This document shows positions 9,076-18,260 of a stretch of DNA of 64,000 nucleotides, piece after piece. The translations under genes and the position numbers were made by a program. The DNA comes from SMWD01 sp964629475 (GTDB lineage Bacteria > Pseudomonadota > Gammaproteobacteria > Steroidobacterales > GCA-2729495): positions 1 through 64,000 of the forward strand of contig CAZVQW010000007.1 of assembly GCA_964629475.1 (NCBI GenBank), in the 5' to 3' direction. A model generated the notes under the pieces. The model had not been told where the DNA came from and did not search any database. It saw only the letters and a list, made by a program, of their open reading frames with translations. Every line of letters starts with the position of its first letter. Position 1 is the stretch's first letter.

Positions 9076-10908
9076 CTAATCAAGCACTGGCGCCTGGCGA
9101 TGCTCGCGCTTGCGATCAGACTCCGACAACGTCTTCTTGCGCAGGCGAATACTGGCCGGAGTCACCTCGACCAACTCGTCATCATCAATAAATTCGAGCG
9201 CCTCTTCGAGTGAGAAACGGATCGGCGGGGTCAGCGTCAGGCTTTCATCGGCCAATTGAGTACGGATATTCGTCAACTGCTTGGCTTTGGTCGGATTGAC
9301 GACCAGGTCATTGCCGCGACTGTGAATGCCCACCAGCATGCCTTCGTACACCTCTTCTCCATGGCGGAGGAAAAGCCGACCGCGATCCTGCAGATTATAT
9401 AGCGAATAGGCGAGCGCCTTGCCGTGCGCCTTGGATACGAGCACACCATTGTTACGCTGGCCAATTGCAACCGGTACGCGGCGATCGTATCCGTCGAACA
9501 CATGATAGATAAGCCCGGTGCCTGCCGTCGCCGTCAGATACTCGGTGCGAAAACCGATCAACCCACGCGACGGGATTCGATATTCGAGACGAGAGCGACC
9601 CCTGCCGTCCGGCTGCATGTTCAGAAATTCACCCTTGCGCTCGGCGAGCCGGCCCATAACCGCACCCTGATAAGCTTCCTCGAAATCGACGGTCAGCATC
9701 TCCCAGGGTTCGCAGGTTTTGCCATCAATTTCCTTGTCGATAACCTCAGGCCGCGAAACAGCCAGCTCATAACCTTCGCGGCGCATGTTCTCGATCAGGA
9801 TCGACAAGTGCAGCTCGCCTCGTCCCGAGACGCGGAATTTATCCGGATCATCCGTACCCTCGACGCGCAGAGCGACATTGTGCTTCAGCTCCCTGTCCAG
9901 ACGTTCACTGATCTGGCGGCTGGTAAGGAACTTGCCTTCACGACCGGAAAATGGTGACTTGTTGACCTGGAAGGTCATCGTGATCGTAGGTTCATCGACC
10001 ATCAGCGGCGGCAATGCTTCCGGGTGTTCACGGTCGCAGATGGTGTCGGAGATTTTCAGATCATCGATACCGCTGAATACCACGATATCGCCGGCACCGG
10101 CGACATCTATCGGACGCCGGTTGAGGCCGTGAAATCCATATAAATCCATGATCCTGCCGTTGCGTTTCACACCATCCGCACCGACAACAGTCACGGCGGT
10201 ATTGGCAGGCACCGTCCCGCGTGCCACGCGACCGATGCCGAGCACGCCGACGTAAGAATCGTAATCGAGACTGGAAACCTGTAATTGCAGCGGGCCATCC
10301 AGATCGACGGCCGGCGGACTGACATGCTCGACGATGGCGTCGAACAGCGGTGTCATGTCGCCGGAACTAACGTCGGCATCAGTGCCGGCAAAACCTGACA
10401 GCGCCGATGCATAAATAACCGGAAAATCAAGCTGCTCGTCCGTCGCACCAAGCCGGTCGAACAGTTCGAAGGTCTGATCGAGAACCCAGTGCGACCGGGC
10501 CCCGTCGCGATCAATCTTATTGATGACCACCAGCGGCGTAAAACCGTGCGCGAAAGCCTTCTGGGTCACGAAGCGGGTCTGCGGCATCGGGCCTTCGACT
10601 GCATCGACAAGCAGCAGGACACAATCGACCATCGACAACACACGCTCGACCTCACCGCCGAAATCAGCATGCCCGGGTGTATCGACAATGTTGATGTGCC
10701 ACTCCTTCCAGTCGATCGCGGTATTTTTCGACAGGATCGTGATACCGCGCTCGCGCTCAAGGTCATTTGAATCCATCGCCCGCTCCGGCAACTCGACACG
10801 GGCATCCAGCGTGCCGGACTGGCGCAACAACTGGTCGACGAGCGTCGTCTTGCCATGATCAACATGGGCAATGATGGCAATATTGCGAATACGTTGGATG
10901 TCGAACAT
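9076..10908 (-). CDS. typA: Ribosome-associated GTPase TypA/BipA
   Basis: Translational GTPase related to EF-G that binds the ribosome and aids 50S assembly and stress adaptation. About 610 residues from the ATG complementary to 10906-10908 (MFDIQRIRNIAIIAHVDHGK). A GTG four codons upstream is an alternative, and neither has a good Shine-Dalgarno sequence. G motifs visible: AHVDHGKTT (P-loop), RGITI (switch I), DTPGHADF and NKIDRD. The C-terminal BipA domain is complete. Monocistronic, convergent with the preceding plus-strand unit. Confidence 0.97.
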   Translation of the reverse strand: MFDIQRIRNIAIIAHVDHGKTTLVDQLLRQSGTLDARVELPERAMDSNDLERERGITILSKNTAIDWKEWHINIVDTPGHADFGGEVERVLSMVDCVLLLVDAVEGPMPQTRFVTQKAFAHGFTPLVVINKIDRDGARSHWVLDQTFELFDRLGATDEQLDFPVIYASALSGFAGTDADVSSGDMTPLFDAIVEHVSPPAVDLDGPLQLQVSSLDYDSYVGVLGIGRVARGTVPANTAVTVVGADGVKRNGRIMDLYGFHGLNRRPIDVAGAGDIVVFSGIDDLKISDTICDREHPEALPPLMVDEPTITMTFQVNKSPFSGREGKFLTSRQISERLDRELKHNVALRVEGTDDPDKFRVSGRGELHLSILIENMRREGYELAVSRPEVIDKEIDGKTCEPWEMLTVDFEEAYQGAVMGRLAERKGEFLNMQPDGRGRSRLEYRIPSRGLIGFRTEYLTATAGTGLIYHVFDGYDRRVPVAIGQRNNGVLVSKAHGKALAYSLYNLQDRGRLFLRHGEEVYEGMLVGIHSRGNDLVVNPTKAKQLTNIRTQLADESLTLTPPIRFSLEEALEFIDDDELVEVTPASIRLRKKTLSESDRKREHRQAPVLD

Positions 10909-11028
10909 AAGTCTGGCCACAAGAGCCGGCGGGTGGCAAAAGGGCGCGCACTATAGCAGAAGGCGGGCCGATTGGCGGACCGCGTGAACTCCCCTATAGA
11001 ATGCCTCGGAAAGGAGCGTCACGAACAA

Positions 11029-11571
11029 ATGAATTTCTGCAGCAAATGCGGTCAATCGGTCGCCAAGACCATACCCAAGGGCGACAACCGGGAACGGTAT
11101 GTCTGCCGTGACTGCGGGACTGTCCATTACCAGAACCCCCTGATCGTCGCCGGTTGCGTACCGGAGTACCAGGGCAAAATCCTGCTGTGCCGGAGGGCCA
11201 TCGAACCACGCCTGGGCTACTGGACGGTACCCGCCGGCTTCATGGAACTCGACGAGACTCTGACCGATGCTGCGGCGCGTGAAACGCTTGAGGAGGCCGA
11301 GGCAGTAGTCGATGTCGGTGCGCTGATCGCCATTATCGACGTTCTGCAAGCCAAACAAGTGCATGTTTTCTTTAGCGGAACTCTGCGCAAACCAGAATAC
11401 GGTGCCGGCGATGAGAGCCTGGCCGCCGCCCTGTTCTCAACCGATGACATCCCGTGGGACGAAATCGCCTTCCCAAGCGTACGCCTTGCCCTGGAGCAGT
11501 TTTTACGCAACCGGGAAACCGGCCGTGATGATCTGTGCCTGCGCACAGCCCCGGGCCGGCCGGCCGATTAA
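11029..11571 (+). CDS. Nudix hydrolase with zinc-ribbon N-terminus
   Basis: 180 residues from the ATG at 11029, chosen because an AAGGAG site ends 13 bases upstream; the frame is open further 5'. The N-terminus is a zinc ribbon (CSKCG at 4-8, CRDCG at about 26-30). The Nudix fold follows, with box GFMELDETLTDAAARETLEE at about 70-89. The usual glycine after the REUXEE motif is replaced by glutamate, a mild departure. Zinc-ribbon Nudix proteins include NADH pyrophosphatase-like enzymes, but the substrate cannot be called from sequence. Confidence 0.85.
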   Translation: MNFCSKCGQSVAKTIPKGDNRERYVCRDCGTVHYQNPLIVAGCVPEYQGKILLCRRAIEPRLGYWTVPAGFMELDETLTDAAARETLEEAEAVVDVGALIAIIDVLQAKQVHVFFSGTLRKPEYGAGDESLAAALFSTDDIPWDEIAFPSVRLALEQFLRNRETGRDDLCLRTAPGRPAD

Positions 11572-11690
11572 AGGGCCGCAATGTGTGCGAAATTGGCTAA
11601 TACGTAAAAAAATATTTGATTTCCCGCCCGAAATCACTAAAGTACCGCGGTCTATAACAGGGGGAAAGCTCAAGCTGCCCGGAGAATCGA

Positions 11691-12014
11691 ATGACTTTTG
11701 TTGTTGTTGAAAACTGTATCAAGTGCAAATTAATGGATTGTGTCGAGGTGTGCCCGGTCGACTGTTTCCACGAAGGCCCTAACATGCTCGTCATCGACCC
11801 GGATGAGTGCATCGATTGCACACTGTGTGAACCCGAGTGCCCGATCGAGGCCATCGTATCGGAAGATGAAATCCCCGAGGGTCAACAGAACTTCCTGCAG
11901 TTGAACGAAGAGTTGTCACAGCAATGGCCGGTCATCACCGAGGCCGGCACCCCACCGGACGACTCCGAAGAATGGCGCGACAAGCCGAATAAGCTTGAGT
12001 TGCTGGAACGCTAG
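11691..12014 (+). CDS. fdxA: 7Fe ferredoxin FdxA
   Basis: 107-residue small soluble electron carrier with one [3Fe-4S] and one [4Fe-4S] cluster. The N-terminal half carries the cysteine patterns CIKCKLMDCVEVCPVDC and CIDCTLCEPECP. The acidic C-terminal extension (about 60-107) is typical of FdxA proteins of proteobacteria. It stands alone, downstream of the Nudix gene by 119 bases. Confidence 0.93.
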   Translation: MTFVVVENCIKCKLMDCVEVCPVDCFHEGPNMLVIDPDECIDCTLCEPECPIEAIVSEDEIPEGQQNFLQLNEELSQQWPVITEAGTPPDDSEEWRDKPNKLELLER

Positions 12015-12063
12015 AAGCCGCTGTTCAGCATAACGGCGCTTCCTTTACGCTCTGATTCCTGAC

Positions 12064-12211
12064 TTGCCGCGGGGGGGGGGGGGGGGGGGGGGGGGCGCGC
12101 CGCGCCCGCACCCGCGGGCGGGGGGGGGGCGGGGGCAGCCCCTCGCCTCCGGAAGTCATTAGTCGGGTCGGGACATATCCCCATCCCCGCCCGGCTACTC
12201 CAGTGGCACGA
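12064..12211. repeat. Type A repeat, copy 3 (reverse), with poly-G tract replacing one arm
   Basis: The right two thirds match the reverse complement of the type A repeat: cctcgcctccggaagtcatt, then the arm at 12174-12195 with two changes. Where the second arm should lie there is a 25-base run of G (12071-12095) followed by GC-only low-complexity sequence to about 12138. The flanking tt-gccgc and cccctcgcc are still in register with the other copies. The replacement is more likely a sequencing or assembly failure in a GC hairpin than biology. Confidence 0.75.
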
Positions 12212-12258
12212 TTGCGAGTTTCCAATGTCGTGCCTCGATGTATCGAAGGACTTTTCAG

Positions 12259-12981
12259 TCAGTCTTCGAGATATTCGAGCAATTCGTCCGGCGGCACATA
12301 CCCAGGTATCAATTCCCCGCTCTGAACGACGATTGCCGGTGTTCCGCGAATCCCAATGGATCTGCCCAATTGATAATGCCGCCCAATGGGAGTCGGGCCA
12401 CAATCATCTGATTTGACGTTCACACCGGACTTTGCCTGTGTCAAAGCCCGATTTCGATCATCGGCACACCAGACATTTTCGGCCTTTGACCAGCTATCTG
12501 TATCCGGTCCGCTACGGGGGAAAGAAAGATAGCGGACCTCGATACCGAGCTCATTGTATTGCGCCATCTGGCGATGCAACTTACGGCAATAGCCACAGTC
12601 GATGTCGGTAAACACTGAAATCGAATACCTGACTTCTGCAGGGCGGAACACAATCATGCTGCTCTGATCCACCTGATCGATCGCTGATTGACGAGCAACC
12701 TCGCGTCGGCTTTCCGTCAGATTCACTTCCTCTAAAACATCGATCAGATCGCCCTGAAGCAGGTAGCGACCGTCGGCGGAGACATAACTGATCTGCCCCC
12801 CCAGCATAATCTCATAGAGCCCGGGGATCGGTGACGGCACGATCGTGCCGGCCGATAATTCGGGGAATGTCTGCAGGATTTCCTGCATGTCGGCTTCGCT
12901 GGTATCGGCGGCGCCAACAGCGGAGGCGATTAACAGCAGAGCTGCAGGTATGAGGGCACACAATTTCTGCGTCAATTTCAT
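12259..12981 (-). CDS. dsbC: DsbC/DsbG-family thiol:disulfide interchange protein
   Basis: Periplasmic disulfide isomerase. 240 residues from the ATG complementary to 12979-12981, chosen because it opens a clean signal peptide (MKLTQKLCALIPAALLLIAS, cleavage after AVGAA). An N-terminal dimerisation domain is followed by a thioredoxin fold with active site DIDCGYCRKLH (CGYC as in E. coli DsbC) and a cis-proline loop in GIRGTPAIVV. A second cysteine pair, WCADDRN... and DDCGP, matches the structural disulfide of DsbC. It is downstream of xerD on the same strand, as in E. coli. Confidence 0.92.
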   Translation of the reverse strand: MKLTQKLCALIPAALLLIASAVGAADTSEADMQEILQTFPELSAGTIVPSPIPGLYEIMLGGQISYVSADGRYLLQGDLIDVLEEVNLTESRREVARQSAIDQVDQSSMIVFRPAEVRYSISVFTDIDCGYCRKLHRQMAQYNELGIEVRYLSFPRSGPDTDSWSKAENVWCADDRNRALTQAKSGVNVKSDDCGPTPIGRHYQLGRSIGIRGTPAIVVQSGELIPGYVPPDELLEYLED

Positions 12982-13135
12982 ATTCCAGTTCCAAAACAGG
13001 TGACTACCGGGATGTTCGACCACGTTACTACATCTGGGTTCCATCGGCGCAACGAAATCAAAGCGCCGGGATATTAACACGCCAAAATCAAATGGGGCCG
13101 GCATCGCTTAAGCGACTCACCTGAACGAATGACTG

Positions 13136-13220
13136 TGGGAGCGGCTTTTGTGGGAGCGGCTTTAGCCGCGATAATCCTGGGTTGGTGTACCTATCGCGGC
13201 TAAAGCCGCTCCCACAAAAG
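13136..13220. repeat. Type B palindromic repeat (REP-like)
   Basis: A perfect 29-base inverted repeat: left arm 13145-13173 and right arm 13192-13220, containing gtgggagcggctttagccgc, with an 18-base loop. Just upstream is a partial extra copy of the arm (tgtgggagcggctttt at 13135-13150). Half an element with the same core occurs at 47685-47706. It lies between dsbC and xerD. It resembles the REP-like elements common in Pseudomonas and relatives. Confidence 0.85.
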
Positions 13221-13242
13221 CCCCCCCCCACACTATCTACCG

Positions 13243-14181
13243 CTAACCTCGCGGGTGATGCTGCGAATGCAGTTCCTTCATGCGGGCGCGGGCAACATGA
13301 GTATAAATCTGGGTCGTGGACAAATCGCTGTGACCGAGCAACATCTGCACGACACGCAGATCGGCGCCATTGTTTAGCAGGTGCGTGGCAAATGCATGAC
13401 GCAACGTGTGCGGCGACAGCTTGCCCGAAATTTCCGCCTTCTTCGTATAGCGTTTGATGATGTGCCAGAAAGCCTGACGAGTCATACGATCGCCGCGGCG
13501 GGTCGGGAACAGGTAATCAGTTTGCCGTTCGAGCAGGATTTCGATGCGCGGGCCGGCAAGAAATTCACGTAACCAGTCCTGTGCTTCATCGCCGATCGGA
13601 ATCAGGCGCTCACGCTCACCCTTGCCGCTGACCCGCAACACACCCTGGTTCAGGTTAATTTCACTCAGTTTCAGATTGATCAACTCAGTAACGCGCAAGC
13701 CTGTTGCGTACAGGACCTCGAGCATCGTGCGATCACGGTGGCCGAGCGGGTCGTGCGTATCGGGTGCGGCAAGTAACGCATTGACCTCATTTTCAGTCAG
13801 CGAACGGGGCAGCGAACGCCCGATTTTCGGCATATCGATTTTCAATGTCGGATCTTCGCCGATGACGGCTTCGCGCAACAGGAAACGATAAAAACGCCTG
13901 AAGCTCGACAGCTGCCGGGCCGTTGACCTGGGTTTGGCGCCTTCCTTGCCGCGCCATGCGATAAATGCCAGCAAATCTGCGCGAGTCGCGTAGATCAGGC
14001 TCGTATCCCTTTTTGCGAGCCAGCGCTGCAATACCATAAGATCGGCACGATAAGCACCGAGCGTATTGACCGAGAGGCCACGCTCCATCCAGATCGTGTC
14101 GAGAAACTTGTCGATGATCGCCTCAGGCGCTGTCTTTTCAGAAGCGGCTTCGCCCACGGTTTTAACAGAATTATGTGACAT
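13243..14181 (-). CDS. xerD: Site-specific tyrosine recombinase XerD
   Basis: Resolves chromosome dimers at dif together with XerC. 312 residues with an N-terminal SAM-like core-binding domain (about 22-110) and a C-terminal catalytic domain. The catalytic set is visible as ATGLRVTEL (Arg), SPHTLRHAFATHLLNNGADL (His-x-x-Arg), LLGHSDLSTTQIYTHV (His and Tyr nucleophile). Paired with the downstream dsbC as in other gammaproteobacteria. About 20 N-terminal residues exceed the usual 298; a start further in is possible. Confidence 0.95.
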   Translation of the reverse strand: MSHNSVKTVGEAASEKTAPEAIIDKFLDTIWMERGLSVNTLGAYRADLMVLQRWLAKRDTSLIYATRADLLAFIAWRGKEGAKPRSTARQLSSFRRFYRFLLREAVIGEDPTLKIDMPKIGRSLPRSLTENEVNALLAAPDTHDPLGHRDRTMLEVLYATGLRVTELINLKLSEINLNQGVLRVSGKGERERLIPIGDEAQDWLREFLAGPRIEILLERQTDYLFPTRRGDRMTRQAFWHIIKRYTKKAEISGKLSPHTLRHAFATHLLNNGADLRVVQMLLGHSDLSTTQIYTHVARARMKELHSQHHPRG

Positions 14182-14471
14182 TACTTTATATATGTCCCTT
14201 CAAGCAATCTAGTTGGACTCCCTGGCGTACCGGAACGTTCACCAAGAGACCGACGGGATTGAACTTTCATCATGCAAACACCGATAATCCCTCCGGTCGG
14301 TGCCGCATGCCCTCAGTCAGCCCTATCGATCGCCGCCGTTGACCTCCTCAACGACCGTAAATCGGTTTAGGCTGGCGGCAAGTATGTGCCGCCCGGCAAC
14401 CAATCGCCGTGATAGATTTCACAAAAAGTATCAATGGATTACATAAAAATTAAGTTAACAAAATACTCCCG
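14182..14471. other. Divergent intergenic region xerD / plsC
   Basis: 290 bases without a recognisable gene. It must hold the divergent promoters of xerD and the acyltransferase. The last 60 bases before 14472 are AT-rich. No repeat, hairpin-terminator or operator pattern stands out. Confidence 0.5.
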
Positions 14472-15206
14472 ATGTCAGCCGTATTGAACACGACATTCCG
14501 GCTAATCTACGGGGTATTTTCCTGGCTGACGTTCGTCGCGATCATAGTTCCGACAATTGGTCTGCTGGCATTCGTCCCCGGCCAGCACAATCGGCGGGTG
14601 CTCGCGCAAAAAGCAGCCGCGCTGATTTTTTTTGTGACCGGCGTCACGCCCCGGGTCACAGGAAATGAAAATCTGCCGGCAGAACGGTGCGTCGTAGTCG
14701 CTAATCATGCGAGTTATCTCGACGGCATCATCCTGACTGCGGTGCTGCCGCCACAATTCACCTTTGTCATCAAGCGGGAAATTACCCGGGTACCGTTTGC
14801 CGGTTTCCTGCTGCGGCGCGTTGGTTCACAATTTGTTGAGCGTTTCGACCACCAGCGTAGTGCGCTAGATGCGCGGCGAATCATGCAGATGGCCGCAAAC
14901 GGCTCATCGCTGGCATTTTTCCCCGAAGGCACATTCCGGCTTGAACCCGGTCTGCAGCGCTTTCGTAACGGCGCCTTCGCCGTGGCGAAACGCAGTAACC
15001 TGCAACTCGTTCCGGTCATCATCCGCGGCAGCCGTGACATATTGCCGGCACGCCAGTTGCTGCCTACCCCGGGGAGGCTGGAAGTCATCATCAAACCAGC
15101 CATTGGGCCGGAGCATGCCGACGCTTCCACCGGCGGCTTGCTGAATGCCTGCCGCGACAGCATTCTCGAAGATCTGAACGAACCGGATACGCTGGGCGGC
15201 TCATGA
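14472..15206 (+). CDS. plsC: 1-acyl-sn-glycerol-3-phosphate acyltransferase family protein
   Basis: Membrane-associated acyltransferase that adds the second fatty acid in phosphatidic acid synthesis, or acylates a related lysolipid. 244 residues: a hydrophobic N-terminal helix (about 8-34), the NHASYLDG block (HX4D catalytic motif) at about 77-84, FPEGTFRLEPG (about 150-160), and VPVIIRGSRDI. Monocistronic, divergent from xerD. Confidence 0.9.
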   Translation: MSAVLNTTFRLIYGVFSWLTFVAIIVPTIGLLAFVPGQHNRRVLAQKAAALIFFVTGVTPRVTGNENLPAERCVVVANHASYLDGIILTAVLPPQFTFVIKREITRVPFAGFLLRRVGSQFVERFDHQRSALDARRIMQMAANGSSLAFFPEGTFRLEPGLQRFRNGAFAVAKRSNLQLVPVIIRGSRDILPARQLLPTPGRLEVIIKPAIGPEHADASTGGLLNACRDSILEDLNEPDTLGGS

Positions 15207-15321
15207 ACTCGACCTCGCTCCTTGGCTGAACGTCGTTCGCAACGCATAATGCCCGTCTGTTGTGTGCCGGCGCGATTGCAGGCACACCTTTTTTATTTGC
15301 TCCAGCTGAAAATCGAGTTGC

Positions 15322-16509
15322 ATGAACGCAAACACTGAATCTATCGTTATTGTCGCCGCCCGCCGAACACCCATTGGCGCTTTTCAGGGCAACCTGAGTC
15401 CGGTCAATGCACCCAATCTGTCAGCTGCGGCAACCAGTGCCTGCATCGATGAGTCGCGCATTGACGTCGAAGATATCGATGAGGCCATTATCGGTTGTGT
15501 GCTGCCGGCCGGCATCGGTCAGGCACCTGCCCGACAGGCGGTTCTGGCAGCCGGCCTGCCACAGGCTGTTGGTTGCATGACGATCAATAAGGTCTGTGGT
15601 TCCGGCATGAAGGCGGCCATGCTCGCACATGATCTGATTCGCGCCGGCTCGGCCAATATCGTACTCGCCGGCGGCATGGAATCGATGAGCAATGCGCCGT
15701 ATCTGTTGCCGCAGGCGCGCTCCGGTTATCGCATGGGCCACAAGGAAGTCATCGACCATATGTTCTTTGACGGCTTACAGGACGCAAGCTCGGGCAACAT
15801 GATGGGGCAGTTCGCCGAGCAGACGGCGAGCCACTACAAATTCAGTCGCGAAGCTCAGGATGCTTTTGCGATCGAATCGATCAGGCGGGCAGTGACTGCA
15901 TCTGACAACGGTGCATTCACCAACGAGCTGGCACCGGTCACGGTCATGCAGCGCAAGAAGCAGACTACCGTCGATAAGGATGAAGAACCCTTTCGCGCCA
16001 ACATCGAACGAATCCCGACATTGCGGCCGGCATTTGCGCAAGACGGCACCGTCACTGCAGCGACATCATCGACCATTGCCGATGGCGCCGCATCGCTGAT
16101 TCTGATGTCACAAAGCGAAGCCGAACGGCGCGGCCTGGAGCCGCTGGCGCGCATCGTAGGTCACGCCGGACACTCGCATGAGCCGGAGTGGTTCACGACG
16201 GCGCCGGTATCGGCCATCAAAAAACTGCAGCAAAAGATCAATTGGTCAGCGAACGATGTCGATCTTTATGAGATCAACGAAGCATTCGCATGTGTCACGA
16301 TGGCCGCTATGGCCGACCTTGGTCTGGACCATGCCAGGGTCAACGTAAACGGCGGCGCCTGCGCCCTCGGCCACCCGCTTGGCGCCAGCGGTGCACGCAT
16401 CATGACAACCCTGATTCATGCACTGCGTAATCGGGGACAAAATCGCGGCATCGCTGCGCTGTGCATTGGGGGCGGCGAAGCAGTCGCCATTGCACTCGAA
16501 ATCGATTAA
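15322..16509 (+). CDS. Acetyl-CoA acetyltransferase (thiolase)
   Basis: Condenses or cleaves acyl-CoA in fatty acid, ketone or branched-chain metabolism. 395 residues. The acyl-carrying cysteine lies in NKVCGSGMKA (about 90). The C-terminal active-site blocks are NVNGGACALGHPLGASG (His) and the CIGGGEAVAIALE loop (the second Cys). Sequence is closest in style to biosynthetic AtoB/PhaA-type enzymes. It is convergent with the ETF-QO gene, separated by a hairpin. Confidence 0.95.
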   Translation: MNANTESIVIVAARRTPIGAFQGNLSPVNAPNLSAAATSACIDESRIDVEDIDEAIIGCVLPAGIGQAPARQAVLAAGLPQAVGCMTINKVCGSGMKAAMLAHDLIRAGSANIVLAGGMESMSNAPYLLPQARSGYRMGHKEVIDHMFFDGLQDASSGNMMGQFAEQTASHYKFSREAQDAFAIESIRRAVTASDNGAFTNELAPVTVMQRKKQTTVDKDEEPFRANIERIPTLRPAFAQDGTVTAATSSTIADGAASLILMSQSEAERRGLEPLARIVGHAGHSHEPEWFTTAPVSAIKKLQQKINWSANDVDLYEINEAFACVTMAAMADLGLDHARVNVNGGACALGHPLGASGARIMTTLIHALRNRGQNRGIAALCIGGGEAVAIALEID

Positions 16510-16514
16510 TGACA

Positions 16515-16542
16515 CCGGCAGGCTATTGAACCAGCCTGCCGG
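16515..16542. terminator. Hairpin between convergent genes, probable bidirectional terminator
   Basis: A perfect 10-bp stem CCGGCAGGCT / AGCCTGCCGG (16515-16524, 16533-16542) with an 8-base loop lies in the 36-base gap between the thiolase and ETF-QO stops. There is no strong T-run on either side, so efficiency is uncertain. Confidence 0.6.
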
Positions 16543-16545
16543 ACA

Positions 16546-18195
16546 TTACATGCCGGTGTAATTCGGCCCGCCACCACCCTCGGGCACGACCCAATTGATA
16601 TTCTGTGACGGGTCTTTGATATCGCAGCTCTTGCAGTGCACACAGTTTTGCGCGTTGATCTGAAAACGCGGCTCACTCCCGTCGTCACGCACAATCTCAT
16701 AGACACCGGCCGGACAATAGCGCTGCGCCGGCTCATCGTACACGGGCAGGTTCGAACTGATCGGCAAGTCGGGGTCCTTGAGTTGCAGGTGGCAGGGCTG
16801 GTCTTCCTCGTGATTCGTGCTCGATAGAAATACCGACGACAACCGATCGAAACTGAGTATGCCGTCGGGATTCGGGTAGTCGATCGGAGCAGCATCCGCG
16901 GCCTTCTGCAGACACTCGTGATCCGGTTGCGGGCTGTGCAATGTAAACGGCAAACGGCCATTGAAAATATTCTGGTCGATCCAGATAAATGCCGAACCGA
17001 ATAACATGCCGAACTTCTTCATCGCCGGGCCGAAGTTACGCGCACGATGCAACTCATCGTAAACCCAGGATGCCCGCACACGCTCTGCGTAGTCGTCAAG
17101 TACCGCCGGCGCGGCTTCATCGGCAGAAATCGCGGCGAAGATCGATTCGGCCGCAAGCATGCCGGTTTTCATGGCCGTATGCGTCCCTTTGATCTTGGCG
17201 CCGTTCAGGAATCCGGCCTCGCAACCGGCGAGCAGCCCACCCGGGAACACGAGTTTTGGCACCGACTGCAGACCACCCTTGTTCACTGCACGTGCGCCGT
17301 AAGAGATTCGCTTCCCACCGTCCAGTGTATTGCTAATAACCGGATGGTGTTTCCAGCGCTGAAACTCGTGGAAGGGACTGAGGTGAGGGTTGGCATAATT
17401 CAACGCGACGATCAGGCCCAGGTATACCTGGTTGTCCCTGGCGTGATACAGGAACCCGCCGCCCTCGGTATTGCCAAGCGGCCAGCCGAATGTGTGCTCG
17501 ACCCGGCCCTCATGATGTTTGTCCGGATCGACGGACCATATTTCTTTGATGCCGATGCCGAAGTGCTGCGGGTCGCAGTCATCCCGTAGCCCGTATTCAT
17601 CCATGAGTGATTTACCGAGGCTACCGCGGCAACCTTCCGCGAACACCGTATATCGAGCACGCAACTCATAGCCCGGCTCGAACGCCGGTTTCGGTTCACC
17701 CGAAGCATCGCGGCCCATATCACCAGTTGCAACACCGACAACGCGACCGTCTTCGTAAAGCACCTCGGCCGCGGCAAACCCGGGGAAGATGTTGACGCCG
17801 AGCGCCTCGGCCTGATCACCAAGCCACCGGCACAACTCACCGAGGCTGATGATGTAGTTACCGTGATTGCGTGCCGGCTTCGGCACAAAGATCTCCGGCA
17901 CCTTTACCGCCCCGCTATCACCGGACAGGAAACGTACTTCGTCACTGGACACCGGTACCGTCACCGGCGCGCCGCGTTCCCGCCAGTCCGGGAACAACTC
18001 GTCGAGAGGACGCGACTCGAACACGGCGCCGGACAGGATATGCGCACCGATCTCCGAGCCCTTTTCGACGAGGCAAACGTTCAGCTCATGACTTGCATCG
18101 CCGGCGAGTTGCATCAAACGGCAAGCTGTGGCGAGACCGCACGGTCCGCCTCCGACGATCACGACATCAAACTCCATTGATTCTCTTTCCGACAT
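16546..18195 (-). CDS. Electron transfer flavoprotein-ubiquinone oxidoreductase
   Basis: Membrane-attached FAD and [4Fe-4S] enzyme that passes electrons from acyl-CoA dehydrogenases via ETF to ubiquinone. 549 residues, normal length. The N-terminal dinucleotide fold is FDVVIVGGGPCGLATACRLM (about 8-27). The C-terminal cluster domain has CPAGVYE, then INAQNCVHCKSCDIKDPSQN. It fits with the thiolase, TesB and MaoC hydratase nearby as a fatty acid or branched-chain oxidation capacity. Confidence 0.96.
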   Translation of the reverse strand: MSERESMEFDVVIVGGGPCGLATACRLMQLAGDASHELNVCLVEKGSEIGAHILSGAVFESRPLDELFPDWRERGAPVTVPVSSDEVRFLSGDSGAVKVPEIFVPKPARNHGNYIISLGELCRWLGDQAEALGVNIFPGFAAAEVLYEDGRVVGVATGDMGRDASGEPKPAFEPGYELRARYTVFAEGCRGSLGKSLMDEYGLRDDCDPQHFGIGIKEIWSVDPDKHHEGRVEHTFGWPLGNTEGGGFLYHARDNQVYLGLIVALNYANPHLSPFHEFQRWKHHPVISNTLDGGKRISYGARAVNKGGLQSVPKLVFPGGLLAGCEAGFLNGAKIKGTHTAMKTGMLAAESIFAAISADEAAPAVLDDYAERVRASWVYDELHRARNFGPAMKKFGMLFGSAFIWIDQNIFNGRLPFTLHSPQPDHECLQKAADAAPIDYPNPDGILSFDRLSSVFLSSTNHEEDQPCHLQLKDPDLPISSNLPVYDEPAQRYCPAGVYEIVRDDGSEPRFQINAQNCVHCKSCDIKDPSQNINWVVPEGGGGPNYTGM

Positions 18196-18260
18196 TTCCG
18201 GTACTCGTTGTGGTTAGACGTCTGCAGAATCCAAACCGTATTGTACGGTACAGTTACCGG

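Noticed and set aside
12064..12140. Low-complexity block as a CRISPR or tandem repeat array
   Set aside because: No repeat-spacer periodicity; it is a poly-G/GC tract inside a damaged palindrome.
17871..18260. 130-residue extension of the zapE frame
   Set aside because: Antisense to the ETF-QO gene; AFG1 homology begins at ATG 18261.
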